From Kocuria massiliensis (lineage in GTDB: Bacteria; Actinomycetota; Actinomycetes; Actinomycetales; Micrococcaceae), in the NCBI RefSeq assembly GCF_900169715.1, contig NZ_LT835159.1:62001-126000 (forward strand): a stretch of DNA of 64,000 bases, in the 5' to 3' direction. The notes under the pieces are model-generated. The model was not told the origin of the DNA, searched no databases, and saw only the letters and a program-made list of their open reading frames with translations. Of this stretch, positions 1 to 9,662 are shown in pieces (within the stretch, counting starts at the first letter, position 1; the number at the start of each line of letters is the position of its first letter). The translations under genes were made by a program, and so were the position numbers.

Positions 1-151
1 TCACGCCGGTGACGCGACGCGCACGGATCTTGCCGCGGTCGGAGATGAATTTACGCAGGAGAGCGACATCTTTGTAGTCGATCTCGGTGACTTCAGCAGC
101 CTTGAGCGGGTTCTGCTTTGGTTTGGGCTTACGGATTTCAGCCTTAGCCAT
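1..151 (-). CDS. rpsR: 30S ribosomal protein S18 (3' end outside window)
   Basis: First 50 codons of a gene running off the left edge, starting with ATG at 151. It is preceded on the minus strand by a GAAGGAG ribosome site. The product begins [20 protein letters not shown] and continues with the conserved S18 segment [20 protein letters not shown]18 binds S6 and 16S rRNA in the small-subunit platform. It lies downstream of ssb and rpsF in the usual rpsF-ssb-rpsR order, so it is probably co-transcribed with them. The C-terminus is not visible. Confidence 0.95.
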   Translation of the reverse strand, partial: MAKAEIRKPKPKQNPLKAAEVTEIDYKDVALLRKFISDRGKIRARRVTGV

Positions 152-236
152 CGTGGTGCTCCTTCAGTGTTGTGGAGCCCGCGGATTTCACACCGCGGGA
201 TGGGTTAATACATGGATCGGAAGGTTGCGCCTCGGT

Positions 237-854
237 TTAGAACGGCGGTTCGTCGTCCTGGCCAGCACTCCAGTCGTAGTTTCCACCGGAGTTCTGACCC
301 CAGGGATCCGCCGCGGGAGCCTGCTGGCCACCCCGCTGGTTTCCACCCTGGTTAAAACCGTTGCCGCCGTACCCGTTGGAGCCGCCGAAGTTTCCTCCGG
401 TACCTCCCTGGGCACCACCCGCAGCTTGGCCTTGACCGGTGTTTCCACCGTATCCGCCCTGGCTGCCCCCGAAGTTTCCTCCTCCGGAGCGCTGGTTACG
501 GTTGACCGACGCGGTGGCGAAGCGGAGCGAGGGGCCGATTTCATCGACATCCAGCTCCATCGAGGTGCGGCGCTCGCCCTCCTTGGTTTCATACGACCGT
601 GCTTTGAGACGACCCTGTGCGATCACACGCTGTCCCTTGGTGAGGGACTCGGCGACGTTCTCCGCAGCCTCGCGCCAGATCGAGCAACGAAGGAACAAGG
701 CTTCTTGATCCTTCCACTCGCCGCTCTGACGGTCGAAAGTTCGCGGAGTCGAGGCGATCGTGAAGTTCGCGACCGCGGCACCCGAGGGGGTGAACCGCAG
801 TTCAGGGTCGCCGGTGAGGTTTCCGACAACCGTGATGATGGTTTCTCCAGCCAT
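237..854 (-). CDS. ssb: Single-stranded DNA-binding protein
   Basis: Single-stranded DNA-binding protein of replication, recombination and repair. An N-terminal OB fold (about residues 1-110, with '[16 protein letters not shown]') is followed by a long Gly/Asn/Gln-rich flexible linker. It ends in the acidic tip DDEPPF, which recruits partner proteins. The 205-residue length suits actinobacterial SSB. Two adjacent ATGs exist (857 and 854); AGGAGGT sits only 2 nt from the first and 5 nt from the second, so 854 is preferred. It lies between rpsF and rpsR in the conserved operon. Confidence 0.95.
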   Translation of the reverse strand: MAGETIITVVGNLTGDPELRFTPSGAAVANFTIASTPRTFDRQSGEWKDQEALFLRCSIWREAAENVAESLTKGQRVIAQGRLKARSYETKEGERRTSMELDVDEIGPSLRFATASVNRNQRSGGGNFGGSQGGYGGNTGQGQAAGGAQGGTGGNFGGSNGYGGNGFNQGGNQRGGQQAPAADPWGQNSGGNYDWSAGQDDEPPF

Positions 855-940
855 CATGACCTCCTGAGTCGTATTGAATAGTGCTTCCAGTCAACCACCG
901 GTTCCTGCCCCATGGGACGGTTCCGGCGCAATTGTGGAAA

Positions 941-1240
941 CTAGGAGATCTTCTGCTCTTCCGGGCGGATGATCTTGGTGCGCATGATGGACTCGTTCAA
1001 GTTAAGAACGCGGTCCAGTTCCTTGGCGACGTCCGGCTCGGACGTGAAGTTGACGACGGCGTAAATGCCTTCGGTCTTCTTCTGGATTTCGTATGCCAGA
1101 CGGCGACGGCCCCAGATGTCGATGTTCTCGATGGTGCCGTTGTTCTTACGGACCACATCGAGGAACTTGTTGAGGGTCGTCTCAACGGCGCGATCGTCAA
1201 CCTCGGGGTTAATGATGGCCATGAGTTCGTATTCACGCAT
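941..1240 (-). CDS. rpsF: 30S ribosomal protein S6
   Basis: Small-subunit protein that pairs with S18. The 99-residue product begins [20 protein letters not shown] and carries the S6 core '[20 protein letters not shown]'. A GTG at 1252 would extend the frame by four codons but lies inside the AGGAGGT ribosome site, so the ATG at 1240, 10 nt beyond that site, is chosen. First gene of the rpsF-ssb-rpsR operon. Confidence 0.95.
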   Translation of the reverse strand: MREYELMAIINPEVDDRAVETTLNKFLDVVRKNNGTIENIDIWGRRRLAYEIQKKTEGIYAVVNFTSEPDVAKELDRVLNLNESIMRTKIIRPEEQKIS

Positions 1241-1431
1241 GTTTGAACCCACCTCCTTTGGTCTTTGGCGGCTACGGTATTTCCGTAGCAGGAGGTTCGC
1301 ATGTGCGTTGCCTGATCACTCGGGGATTGACCGAGTCGACACAGACCTACACGACTTTACAGCACCCGCTATCTAAAGAGCACCCCTCTGGGAGCCATGT
1401 CACCCGCCTGGGCGCGCGGCGTCGTCGGGCC

Positions 1432-1773
1432 CTAGAAGCGGCGGTTGTTCAGACGGGCCGTCTCCCCCGCGTTAATAAGGCCCACACGGAAGGGCATTGT
1501 GAAGAGGTCGATGAACATCAAGAGCCCCAAGATTCCAAAGAATATATAGCCGATAAGGATCGGCGCGAGGAGCCATCCCAGTCCGTGAAGGATCAGGTAG
1601 AAGACTCCCATGAAGGGTGCGCGCAGGTAGAACTTGTGGATACCGAAAATGCCCAAGAAGAACCAGAGCACGTAAGAGAGCACCAGACTCTTCCTCACCA
1701 CATATACCGGCCGCGCACTGCCGTTGGAATTGATGTACTGCGGCGAATGGTGCTCGGGCTGCGGGTGGCTCAT
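1432..1773 (-). CDS. TM2 domain-containing membrane protein
   Basis: A 113-residue protein with a polar His/Pro/Gln-rich N-terminus (about 25 residues) and then the TM2 pattern: a helix 'LSYVLWFFLGIFGIHKFYLR', a turn, and further hydrophobic segments 'FYLILHGLGWLLAPILIGYIF' and 'GILGLLMFIDLF'. The G-x-H-xFYL motif after the first helix is typical of TM2 proteins, whose function in bacteria is largely unknown. The ATG at 1773 follows GAGGAG. It stands alone between rpsF and the ABC transporter, all on the minus strand. Confidence 0.8.
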   Translation of the reverse strand: MSHPQPEHHSPQYINSNGSARPVYVVRKSLVLSYVLWFFLGIFGIHKFYLRAPFMGVFYLILHGLGWLLAPILIGYIFFGILGLLMFIDLFTMPFRVGLINAGETARLNNRRF

Positions 1774-1973
1774 GGCTACTCCTCAATTCGGTCCAATATC
1801 CCCGCAGGCTACGGGATTACTAGATTATCGGTCGGCATGGTTGGGGTGGCATCCTGGCGCTTGATTTTCGCGATGCGTGGACGATTCGCTCCGCTTCGGC
1901 ACCTGGAGACACCGATGGCGACGGTGAAACACCGCCGCCATCGTTCGCTTGCTACCGCAAAGGGTCGCTCACA

Positions 1974-2864
1974 TTACTTGGGGTCGCGCTGAGTGAAGGA
2001 GAAGTATCCAAGAATCAGCGGCACGACAGCCCACAGGGCATACCAGAGGCCTGCCTCCACGTACTTCGGGTCGCTCTGCGGCTCGAAGGGGTTGGTGAGG
2101 ATGCCACTCAACTGCTGAGGAATGTAGCCCTGGAAGTCCCGGACCCACTCCCACTGGAAGGGCATCAACAACAGGGGCAGGATAAACAGCAGGACCACCA
2201 AAATCACGATGGCGCCCGCGTTATTCCGGATGATCGCGCCCAGACCAATGCCCATCCATGCCGTCAGCACGAACACCACGATCAGACCCACGATGTTCAT
2301 CAGGGTTTGTTCCTCAAAGAGGCCGAAGGTGAGATCCACCGGGGAAAGCACCAACTGAGCCATGAGCCAGGCGAGGACCCCGGAGATGATGGCGGCGATG
2401 ATCGCCACGATGGTGATCTGCACGGTCTTGGCGACGTACACCATGCCGCGACGAGGCGTTGAGGTGAGCGTCGAGATGACCGACTTATTGGCAAATTCCG
2501 AGGCGATGAAAACCACGGCCATCGAAGCCAAAATGATATAGGCGAAGATATATCCCGAATCGACGGCTTGCCGTGCCACGTCGGCAGGGTTACCCACCTG
2601 CATGAGGTAGGGGTCGGGCTGTTTCCCGTTTTGGATGGCGTCGTCCAGAGCCTTCTTGACCGTACGGGCCTGAGCTGCCGTCAGGGCGGAGAACCCCGCC
2701 ATCAGCACGATGGTGATGGCCAACATGACCCAGCTGGACACCAAAGTGCGGAATTTCAACGACTCAGAACGGAGAACGCCAAAGAACGACAATTTGTGCT
2801 TCGCTTCGTTGGAGTGGGCAGGTTGGGATCCCTGCCGCCCACGTGAATCTACGGTTGTGCTCAT
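1974..2864 (-). CDS. ABC-2 type transporter permease
   Basis: A 296-residue membrane subunit with about six hydrophobic segments: one near residues 45-65 (VMLAITIVLMAGFSALTA), a large extracytoplasmic loop, then five more in the C-terminal two thirds. This is the ABC-2 (drug/lipid/bacteriocin exporter) permease layout. It starts 3 nt after the stop of the ATPase gene upstream, with GGAGGAG as ribosome site, so the two form one operon and one exporter. The substrate is unknown. The N-terminal 25 residues are polar and cytoplasmic. Confidence 0.85.
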   Translation of the reverse strand: MSTTVDSRGRQGSQPAHSNEAKHKLSFFGVLRSESLKFRTLVSSWVMLAITIVLMAGFSALTAAQARTVKKALDDAIQNGKQPDPYLMQVGNPADVARQAVDSGYIFAYIILASMAVVFIASEFANKSVISTLTSTPRRGMVYVAKTVQITIVAIIAAIISGVLAWLMAQLVLSPVDLTFGLFEEQTLMNIVGLIVVFVLTAWMGIGLGAIIRNNAGAIVILVVLLFILPLLLMPFQWEWVRDFQGYIPQQLSGILTNPFEPQSDPKYVEAGLWYALWAVVPLILGYFSFTQRDPK

Positions 2865-2867
2865 TGC

Positions 2868-3929
2868 TTACTTCTCCTCCTGATTCCAGGGGGTGGCCTG
2901 TTCGGTGGAGTGCTCCGGGGTGTAGCCGGAAGACTGTGGTTCGTTATTCACCTGTACCTGATCCGGTGTGTGCGCGCCCCCAGGATTCTGGCCGGGCTGT
3001 GCACCTCCGGAGCTGAGGCCCTGGTTCGGGTCCGACGAGCGGTACTCGACGGAATCCTTCGTCATCGACATGTAAACCTGCTCGAGGCTGGCCTGTTGCG
3101 GGGTAATTTCCCACAGCAACGCACCATGCGACTGCGCCCGTTGGGCCACCTCGCGACCGGTGCCGTTGACCAACAAGGAGCCGTCGCTCTGCTGCGTCAC
3201 GCCAACTTGATCTCGCCGCAAAGCCTCGGCCAAAGCGTTGGGATCGTCGGTACGAACCAACACTCGGTCGTCTCCAGCTTGATTCAGGAATTCATTCAAC
3301 GGCTGATCCGCCAGAACCTTGCCCTGACCGATCACAATCAAGTGATCTGCGGTCTGCGACATTTCCGACATGAGGTGCGACGACAAGAAGACCGTCTTGC
3401 CTTCCGAAGCCAAATACCGGGCCATCTGACGAACCCAAATGACGCCCTCGGGGTCGAGGCCGTTGACCGGCTCATCCAGAATCACGGTGGTCGGATCGCC
3501 GAGGATCGCGGTGGCGATGCCCAGTCGTTGTCCCATACCCAAGGAGTAGCCGCCGACCTTCTTATTGGCCGCGCTGCTCAACCCGGTGATCTCGATGACC
3601 TCGTCCACGCGGGACTTCGGGATGCCGTGTGTGAGGGCCATGGCCCGGAGATGATTCACACCGCTGCGACGAGGATGTACGGCTCGCGCTTCGAGCAACG
3701 CTCCAACACTCGTCAGAGGCGAGGAAAGTTCGCTGTATCGCTTTCCATCGACGAGCGCCTCGCCCGCCGTCGGTTTCTCCAAGCCCAGGATCATGCGCAT
3801 CGTCGTCGACTTGCCGGCGCCGTTCGGTCCCAGGAATCCGGTGACCTTACCCGGCTGGACGGCAAAGGAAATATTGTCGACGGCACGTTTGGACCCATAC
3901 TGCTTGGTGAGGCCAGAGACCTCGATCAT
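2868..3929 (-). CDS. ABC transporter ATP-binding protein
   Basis: ATPase of an ABC-2 exporter, 353 residues. Walker A GPNGAGKST (residues 34-42), signature SLGMGQR (about 129-135), Walker B TTVILDEP (147-154) and switch His in FLSSHLMSEM (about 185) are all present. The last 60 or so residues are Gly/Pro/Gln-rich and probably disordered, which is unusual for the family. The frame is open eight codons further upstream, but ATG 3929 is preceded by GAAGGAG at proper spacing and begins with the family-typical MIEVSGLTKQYG. Operon with the permease downstream. Confidence 0.9.
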   Translation of the reverse strand: MIEVSGLTKQYGSKRAVDNISFAVQPGKVTGFLGPNGAGKSTTMRMILGLEKPTAGEALVDGKRYSELSSPLTSVGALLEARAVHPRRSGVNHLRAMALTHGIPKSRVDEVIEITGLSSAANKKVGGYSLGMGQRLGIATAILGDPTTVILDEPVNGLDPEGVIWVRQMARYLASEGKTVFLSSHLMSEMSQTADHLIVIGQGKVLADQPLNEFLNQAGDDRVLVRTDDPNALAEALRRDQVGVTQQSDGSLLVNGTGREVAQRAQSHGALLWEITPQQASLEQVYMSMTKDSVEYRSSDPNQGLSSGGAQPGQNPGGAHTPDQVQVNNEPQSSGYTPEHSTEQATPWNQEEK

Positions 3930-4127
3930 GGTGGCTCCTTCCTTGCCCGGCACTGACCGGGGTAAATGTCGTCCGTAACCAGCCTAAGGGCTAAGTCCTT
4001 GACATTCCCTGGCAATTCACGGACCGGAGCATATTTCATACCTGGGTATGAGTTCGCACTGGTGCCTAGCACTACCCCAAGCGGATTCTCTTCGCTCTGT
4101 GGACATTCTGTGACGTCCCAGGAACCG

Positions 4128-5549
4128 TTAATTCACCGTGTTGGATTCGGCCCACCATTGCTTCAAGCGCCGTTCCGCTTCTTCGGGCCCTAAGCTTCCT
4201 TCATCCAAGCGAAGATTGAGCAGATAGTTATATGCCTTGCCGACCATAGGTCCAGGTTCGATCCCCAGAATGCTCATGATCTGCTGGCCATCAAGATCAG
4301 GCCGCATCGAGTTAAGTTCTTCTTGCTCCGCCAATTCGGCGACCCGGCGCTCCAGGTCGTCATACGCCTTTCGGAGGCGTTGCACTTTGCGGCGATTGCG
4401 GGTCGTGACATCCGATCGGGTGAGTCGGTGGAGTCGTTCCAGTTGATCGCCGGCGTCTCTCACGTACCGGCGTACTGCCGAGTCGGTCCATCCGGCGTCG
4501 CCATATCCGTAGAACCTCATGTGCAATTCAACGAGCCTGGTCACGTTCTTGATGGTTTCATTGTCGAATCGAAGCGCCCGCATTCTCTTCTTCACGAGTT
4601 TGGCCCCGACGACGTCGTGATGACGGAAGCTCACTGCGCCATTGGTGTCGATCTTTCGGGTGGCGGGCTTGCCGACGTCGTGCATGAGGGCGGCAAAGCG
4701 CAACGTGAAATCTGGTGCAGGCACGGCACCATCAGGTCCCGTTTCGAGATCCACGGCTTGCATCATGACCGTCAAGGAATGTTCATAGACATCCTTATGG
4801 TGATGGTGCTCGTCCGTTTCCATTTGAAGCGCCGGGATTTCGGGCAGAACATGTGCAGCGAGCCCGGTGTTGACCAGCAACTCTATGCCTCGCCGCGGGT
4901 TCTTCCCGATGATGAGTTTGACGAGTTCGTCGCGCACCCGTTCCGCGGAGATGATGGTGATGCGCTCCGCCATGTCGTTCATGGCTTGCACAAGTTCCGG
5001 TGCGGGGGTGATGTCCAGGCGAGAAACGAATCTCGCGGCTCGCATCATGCGCAGCGGGTCATCCGAGAACGAGTCTTCGGGCGTCCCCGGCGTGCGGAGC
5101 ACGGCAGCGGAGAGATCTTTCACACCGCCGTACGGATCGACCAACTCGAGGCTCGGTAGCCTCAACGCCATCGAATTAATCGTGAAGTCCCGGCGGAAAA
5201 GGTCGTCCTCCAATTTTCGCCCGAAAGCAACGGTTGGCTTCCTCGAGTCCGCGTCGTAGGCCTCAGCGCGATACGTCGTCACCTCGATCATGGCATCACC
5301 CTTGCGCAAGCCAATGGTTCCGAAGTCTCGGCCAATCTCCCAGTGAGCGTCGGCCCAATCGCTCGCCACATCAAGGGTTTCGTCAGGTGTGGCATTCGTC
5401 GTGAAATCCAGATCCAAGGCAGTTTCACCGAGGAAAAGGTCGCGGACGGGGCCACCCACCAGGGACAGCTCGAATCCTCGCTGCTCAAAGAGCTTGCCGA
5501 GTGCTAGAGCGACGGGGTGGATCGATGAGCTGTCAAAGAGGTTTGCCAT
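4128..5549 (-). CDS. cca: CCA tRNA nucleotidyltransferase
   Basis: Adds or repairs the 3' CCA of tRNAs. The 473-residue product has the nucleotidyltransferase head with GGPVRD (residues 32-37), the metal-binding DLD pair (46-48), the RRDFTINSMAL motif, an RNA-binding helical region and an HD phosphohydrolase domain (MHDVGKPATR, FRHHDV). This is the actinobacterial PcnA-like arrangement. Longer in-frame starts exist up to 5714, but residues before ATG 5549 do not resemble the family and would overlap the divergent Nudix gene. It is divergently arranged with that gene, as in mycobacteria. Confidence 0.9.
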   Translation of the reverse strand: MANLFDSSSIHPVALALGKLFEQRGFELSLVGGPVRDLFLGETALDLDFTTNATPDETLDVASDWADAHWEIGRDFGTIGLRKGDAMIEVTTYRAEAYDADSRKPTVAFGRKLEDDLFRRDFTINSMALRLPSLELVDPYGGVKDLSAAVLRTPGTPEDSFSDDPLRMMRAARFVSRLDITPAPELVQAMNDMAERITIISAERVRDELVKLIIGKNPRRGIELLVNTGLAAHVLPEIPALQMETDEHHHHKDVYEHSLTVMMQAVDLETGPDGAVPAPDFTLRFAALMHDVGKPATRKIDTNGAVSFRHHDVVGAKLVKKRMRALRFDNETIKNVTRLVELHMRFYGYGDAGWTDSAVRRYVRDAGDQLERLHRLTRSDVTTRNRRKVQRLRKAYDDLERRVAELAEQEELNSMRPDLDGQQIMSILGIEPGPMVGKAYNYLLNLRLDEGSLGPEEAERRLKQWWAESNTVN

Positions 5550-5674
5550 AGTGCTTAAATCGTGCCAGAAATCCACGACGACGGTGCGCGCCTCTGTCAC
5601 CGTCCGAGACAAGGGCACCTTCACACGGGTGCCGTTCCCGCACGTGTCAAGGTCGAACTCTGTAAGGTGGACGT

Positions 5675-6175
5675 ATGACTTTTCCAGTTCCCCGGGCGCC
5701 GAAGAAGCGGGCATTCACCCCGCCTTCGCCCTTGCCCACGGTGGAAGAAGTCTCTGCCGGGGGTATCGTTGTCGATCTTGAGACCACGGATCATCCCGTC
5801 GCCATCATCGCGCGCATCAATCGCGGCGGCAGGCTCGAATGGTGTCTTCCCAAGGGTCATCCGGAAGGCGAAGAGACCAACGAGGAAGCCGCGTGTCGTG
5901 AGATCGAGGAAGAAACGGGCATTGCCGGACGCGTCCTCGCACCCCTCGGATCCATCGACTACTGGTTCACCGTCGCCGGACACCGTGTCCACAAGACGGT
6001 TCACCACTTCCTCCTTCAAGCAACCGGTGGTTACCTAACCACCGAAAAAGACCCTGATCACGAGGCCATTGACGTCGCCTGGTCCAATATCGATGACCTC
6101 GGTCGAAAATTATCGTTCCCCAATGAACGGCGTATCGCAGACATCGCCAGGGAATACATCATCCATCAGCTGTAG
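5675..6175 (+). CDS. Nudix hydrolase
   Basis: A 166-residue Nudix-fold pyrophosphatase. The full Nudix box G-x5-E-x7-REUxEExGU is visible at residues 61-83 (GHPEGEE...REIEEETGI), preceded by the WCLPKGH substrate-side strand. The substrate cannot be read from the sequence. It lies divergently from cca and directly upstream of murJ, a conserved actinobacterial position (compare Rv3908 next to MviN in M. tuberculosis). Confidence 0.88.
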   Translation: MTFPVPRAPKKRAFTPPSPLPTVEEVSAGGIVVDLETTDHPVAIIARINRGGRLEWCLPKGHPEGEETNEEAACREIEEETGIAGRVLAPLGSIDYWFTVAGHRVHKTVHHFLLQATGGYLTTEKDPDHEAIDVAWSNIDDLGRKLSFPNERRIADIAREYIIHQL

Positions 6176-6238
6176 AACCGTGTGGGTGATGGCCCGGCAA
6201 AGGTCACTCCCATTCCTCCATCGTTAGGCAGAACAGAT

Positions 6239-7873
6239 ATGGCACGTACCGGTGCACGTTCCAGCGCCATTATGGCTGCAGGAACCATGGTCTCCCGCGT
6301 TCTGGGCTTCGTGAAGACGATGCTCCTGGCGGTGGCCATTGGCGCTTCCACCACCACCGGTAACGTCTTCGCCCTGGCCAACACCTTGCCGAACCTCATC
6401 TATGTCCTCGTGGCTGCGGGCATGTTCAATGCGGTGTTAGTTCCGCAAATCATCAAGGCATCCAAAAAGCCCGACGGAGGCGCGGACTATATCTCGCGTT
6501 TGCTCTCGTTGGCAGTGATTGGATTGGCTGTCATCACCCTCCTGGTGGTGTTGTGTGCCCGACCCATCATTTCGGTCATGGCCAGCGATTGGTCCCCGGA
6601 AAAGCTGGACATGGGCACCACGTTCGCCCTTTGGTGCTTCCCCCAAATCTTCTTCTACGGCCTGTACACCGTAGTCGGCCAGATCCTGAATGCTCGCGGT
6701 GCCTTTGGTGCGTATATGTGGGCTCCGGTACTCAATAACGTCGTCGCCATCGCCTCGTTGCTGGTATTCATCGCACTGTTCGGCACCTGGCAGACCGGAC
6801 AACACGACCCCTCGCATTGGACCACCGACAAGACGTTCTGGCTCGCCGGAATGGCAACGATCGGAGTGGCGACTCAGGCCATCATCCTGTTTATTCCTCT
6901 CAAGGCATTGAAGCTCGGATTGGGTCTCAAGCTGGGGTGGCGTGGCATCGGTCTCGGCACCGCTGCCCGGCTCGGTAGCTGGACCCTCGCGACCGGCGTC
7001 GTTGCCAACCTGTCCTTCCTTTTCCTTGCACACATCGCTACGACGCCCGAAGGTTTCCAGGAACAGTTCAACCATCCGATTGCGGGTAACAACATGCTCG
7101 ATCAATCGACCATGCTGTATCAGTTGCCCCACGGCGTCATTGGTTTGTCCATCGCAACCGTGCTGTTCAATCAAATGTCTCGTCACGCGGACAATAATGA
7201 CGACGCCTCGCTCGTCCAAACACTGTCGCAGGGCCTGCGCATCAGCTCCGTGGCGACCATATTTTGCGCGGTGGCCCTCGTGGTCTTCGCCGGCCCGGTC
7301 GGAATGCTCTTTGGCGGCGGCTCCCCCGCTCAAGGTGCCGTGGTGGGGCAGGTGATTTCGGTGATCGCCCTCGGCGGTCCCTTCCTGACCATCGCCTTCA
7401 TGATGGGACGCGCGTTCTACGCTCACGAGGACGCCAAAACTCCGCTGGTCAATCAAGCCATCTCCGCAGTTTTGGTGATCGTCCTCGGATTCCTGGTTGG
7501 GCGTATTCAGCCCCAATACATTGTTTTCTGCCTCGCTGGGCTCTACGCGGGGCAAAACATTCTGGCAACGCTTCTGTTCCACCGAGGCTTGAAGAAGTGG
7601 CTCGGAGATTACGACCTGGCGAATATCGTCAAGACTCACCTCCGGGTATCCATATCGGCGATTTTTGCTGGCGTTTTTGGATATATCGCCCTTCGGCTCA
7701 TGGGCGGAGGTTCCTTCGAGGGCTTCGCGTGGCACAGCCAAATCACCGCGTTCATCACGGTGATTGTTGGCGGATTAGTCATGGGCGTGGTGTATCTCGG
7801 CGCCCTGCGAATGTTCCGTGTGAGGGAACTTGACGGAATACTTCGTCCTGTCTTGGCACGATTTGGACGCTAG
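6239..7873 (+). CDS. murJ: Lipid II flippase MurJ (MviN family)
   Basis: Polytopic membrane protein (544 residues, about 14 helices) of the MOP superfamily that flips lipid II for peptidoglycan synthesis. The N-terminus SSAIMAAGTMVSRVLGFVK is the conserved first helix of MviN proteins, and the Asn/Pro pattern NTLPNLIYVLVAAGMFNAVL follows. The frame is open back to a GTG at 6182, but there is no ribosome site there; ATG 6239 gives the family-like N-terminus. The mycobacterial protein carries a pseudokinase and an extracellular domain on the same chain. Here those parts seem to be the next gene. Confidence 0.88.
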   Translation: MARTGARSSAIMAAGTMVSRVLGFVKTMLLAVAIGASTTTGNVFALANTLPNLIYVLVAAGMFNAVLVPQIIKASKKPDGGADYISRLLSLAVIGLAVITLLVVLCARPIISVMASDWSPEKLDMGTTFALWCFPQIFFYGLYTVVGQILNARGAFGAYMWAPVLNNVVAIASLLVFIALFGTWQTGQHDPSHWTTDKTFWLAGMATIGVATQAIILFIPLKALKLGLGLKLGWRGIGLGTAARLGSWTLATGVVANLSFLFLAHIATTPEGFQEQFNHPIAGNNMLDQSTMLYQLPHGVIGLSIATVLFNQMSRHADNNDDASLVQTLSQGLRISSVATIFCAVALVVFAGPVGMLFGGGSPAQGAVVGQVISVIALGGPFLTIAFMMGRAFYAHEDAKTPLVNQAISAVLVIVLGFLVGRIQPQYIVFCLAGLYAGQNILATLLFHRGLKKWLGDYDLANIVKTHLRVSISAIFAGVFGYIALRLMGGGSFEGFAWHSQITAFITVIVGGLVMGVVYLGALRMFRVRELDGILRPVLARFGR

Positions 7874-7944
7874 ATAGAGCCACTCGGCCGGTCCGCCGGT
7901 ATCATCGAACTGTTACTTCGACCCAAACAGCGCGGGGGTTTCTT

Positions 7945-9417
7945 TTGACGCAGGCTATCCAACTCGGCTCCGTTCTGGGCGGCCGCTATAAGGTGACCGG
8001 TCAGATCATCACGACCGCCGCGCAAGACCAGGTTCTCGACGGCAAGGATCAAGTCCTTGAGCGCAAGGTCTCGATCCTCGTCGCCAGCCCCGAGCACAGT
8101 GACCTCCTGATCGAGAATGCTCGCGACGTCGCCACAGGGTCTCGGTCCGGGTCCCTCCAGGTGCTCGACCTTGGTCAGTCGGACGACATCACCTACCTGA
8201 TCACGTCTCACACCCAGGCGAATGACCTCCTTGATCTCCTCCTGACCGATCATCAGGACAACACCTCGTCCGAGAATGAGGAGCTGGGAGGCGAAATTTT
8301 CGGAGGCTCTGATGCTCCGACGGCGCCTTCCTCCGATTATGAGCAGGTTGGCACGGAAACTTCGCCGCAGGCCAAGCTCGACGAGCGGAACCAGGATTCT
8401 CCAGGTGTTACCGAGTGGACCGACGCCGACTACGAGGCTTTCGGCGAGGAACCTCCGGCCCGCCGTTCGTCTCGAGGGTCCTCGAGGGGTGGTTCACTCT
8501 TTGATCGGGCCGCTACCGACGTCGCAGGTGGAGCCGCCGGTGCCTCGGCCGCGTCATGGCGTGATGCGGATTCGAGCTACAACGATGACAGCCGCTACGA
8601 CTTTGACGACGACTTCAGCGGCTCCCATGACGCCCACGACGAGTACGATTCCCCTGAGCACGACACCTACGAGGACGAGCCCTATGAGGGCGAGTACCCC
8701 GAGGATGATGGCCAGTACTACGACGATGACGACTACTACGACGACTCTGAAGACAACCGTCGTCGCGGTAGCTCCATCGGACTGTGGATCACGGCCATTG
8801 TCATCATCATTTTGCTGTTGCTCTTGGTGGTATTCGGTTTTAGCCGCCTCGGCAAATTAGTTTCAGGGTCGGAATCGGTTCCTAGTGGAACGGTGACCTC
8901 TGCACCAAGCCAATCAGCGTCGGAGGCCTCCGACTCGTCCAGTAATTCGTCAGGAGCCTCACCTACGATCGCCTCGGTCTCTCGCCTCGTGCCCGACCGC
9001 CCCGATTTTATGGCGGACCAAGATGCCACGCTCACCAAAACCTTTGATGGCAACGCTTCCTCATATTGGACGAGCTACGGTTTCTCTTCCCCCGACTTTG
9101 GGGGCCTGGTCTCGGGCATCGGGTTGGCCATCAAGCTTCAGGAACCGACTAAAGTCTCTCAGCTGACCGTTGATGCCCCGAAGAGCACAGGTGGGCAGTT
9201 CACCGTTTTCACCAACGACTCCCCCAGCTTGGATGGAGCCACCAATGCCGGGCAGGGAACATTCGAGAACGGGAAGACGACCGTTGATCTCTCGGATGAA
9301 GCCAAGTCCAAGTCGAGCCAGTACGTCATGTTGTACATCACGAAGCTTCCTCAGGTGTCGTCACCCATTGGCGGATACAACAACGGTGTCCACATTGGCG
9401 AAATCGGGTTGAAGTAG
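7945..9417 (+). CDS. Membrane-anchored pseudokinase-like protein with discoidin-like ectodomain
   Basis: A 490-residue single-pass protein starting at TTG 7945 after a G-rich ribosome site. The N-terminal ~90 residues (SVLGGRYKVTGQIITTAAQD...) resemble the first lobe of a Ser/Thr kinase, but no catalytic HRD or DFG is visible. A long acidic, Tyr/Asp/Glu-rich linker follows (about 110-270), then one TM helix (about 277-299), a Ser/Thr linker and a C-terminal beta-rich domain of about 150 residues resembling the F5/8-type fold. The modules correspond to the C-terminal half of mycobacterial MviN, so this is probably a split partner of MurJ. Confidence 0.65.
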   Translation: MTQAIQLGSVLGGRYKVTGQIITTAAQDQVLDGKDQVLERKVSILVASPEHSDLLIENARDVATGSRSGSLQVLDLGQSDDITYLITSHTQANDLLDLLLTDHQDNTSSENEELGGEIFGGSDAPTAPSSDYEQVGTETSPQAKLDERNQDSPGVTEWTDADYEAFGEEPPARRSSRGSSRGGSLFDRAATDVAGGAAGASAASWRDADSSYNDDSRYDFDDDFSGSHDAHDEYDSPEHDTYEDEPYEGEYPEDDGQYYDDDDYYDDSEDNRRRGSSIGLWITAIVIIILLLLLVVFGFSRLGKLVSGSESVPSGTVTSAPSQSASEASDSSSNSSGASPTIASVSRLVPDRPDFMADQDATLTKTFDGNASSYWTSYGFSSPDFGGLVSGIGLAIKLQEPTKVSQLTVDAPKSTGGQFTVFTNDSPSLDGATNAGQGTFENGKTTVDLSDEAKSKSSQYVMLYITKLPQVSSPIGGYNNGVHIGEIGLK

Positions 9418-9662
9418 CCCTCTCACGTGGCGGGATGCTGAGTGGTCTCTCTGAAGGGCGCTGCGCGGCATAGGTGGCCACGTGTGCCTTATGAGCGTCG
9501 TCTTACCCTGATTCCATGCGCTGGGAGCCCTCTGCCTTCTACTGCGGAATATTCCGAGGGCCCCGTAGGTTTCACCATCAGATCTTCAACGAGTCGAGTC
9601 ATCACACAGTCTTCGACTCTTGGTAGCCGCCGCCAGTTCATGGCCGTCATGAAAGGAACTCA

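Noticed and set aside
1243-1992. 249-codon frame on the plus strand across the TM2 gene
   Set aside because: Opposite to a supported TM2 gene; product is unlike any family.
6182-6238. GTG start for murJ at 6182
   Set aside because: No ribosome site, and the added 19 residues do not resemble MurJ N-termini.
9442-9662. 74-codon frame between the pseudokinase gene and trxB
   Set aside because: No ribosome site and no protein-like composition; it is the trxB leader region.
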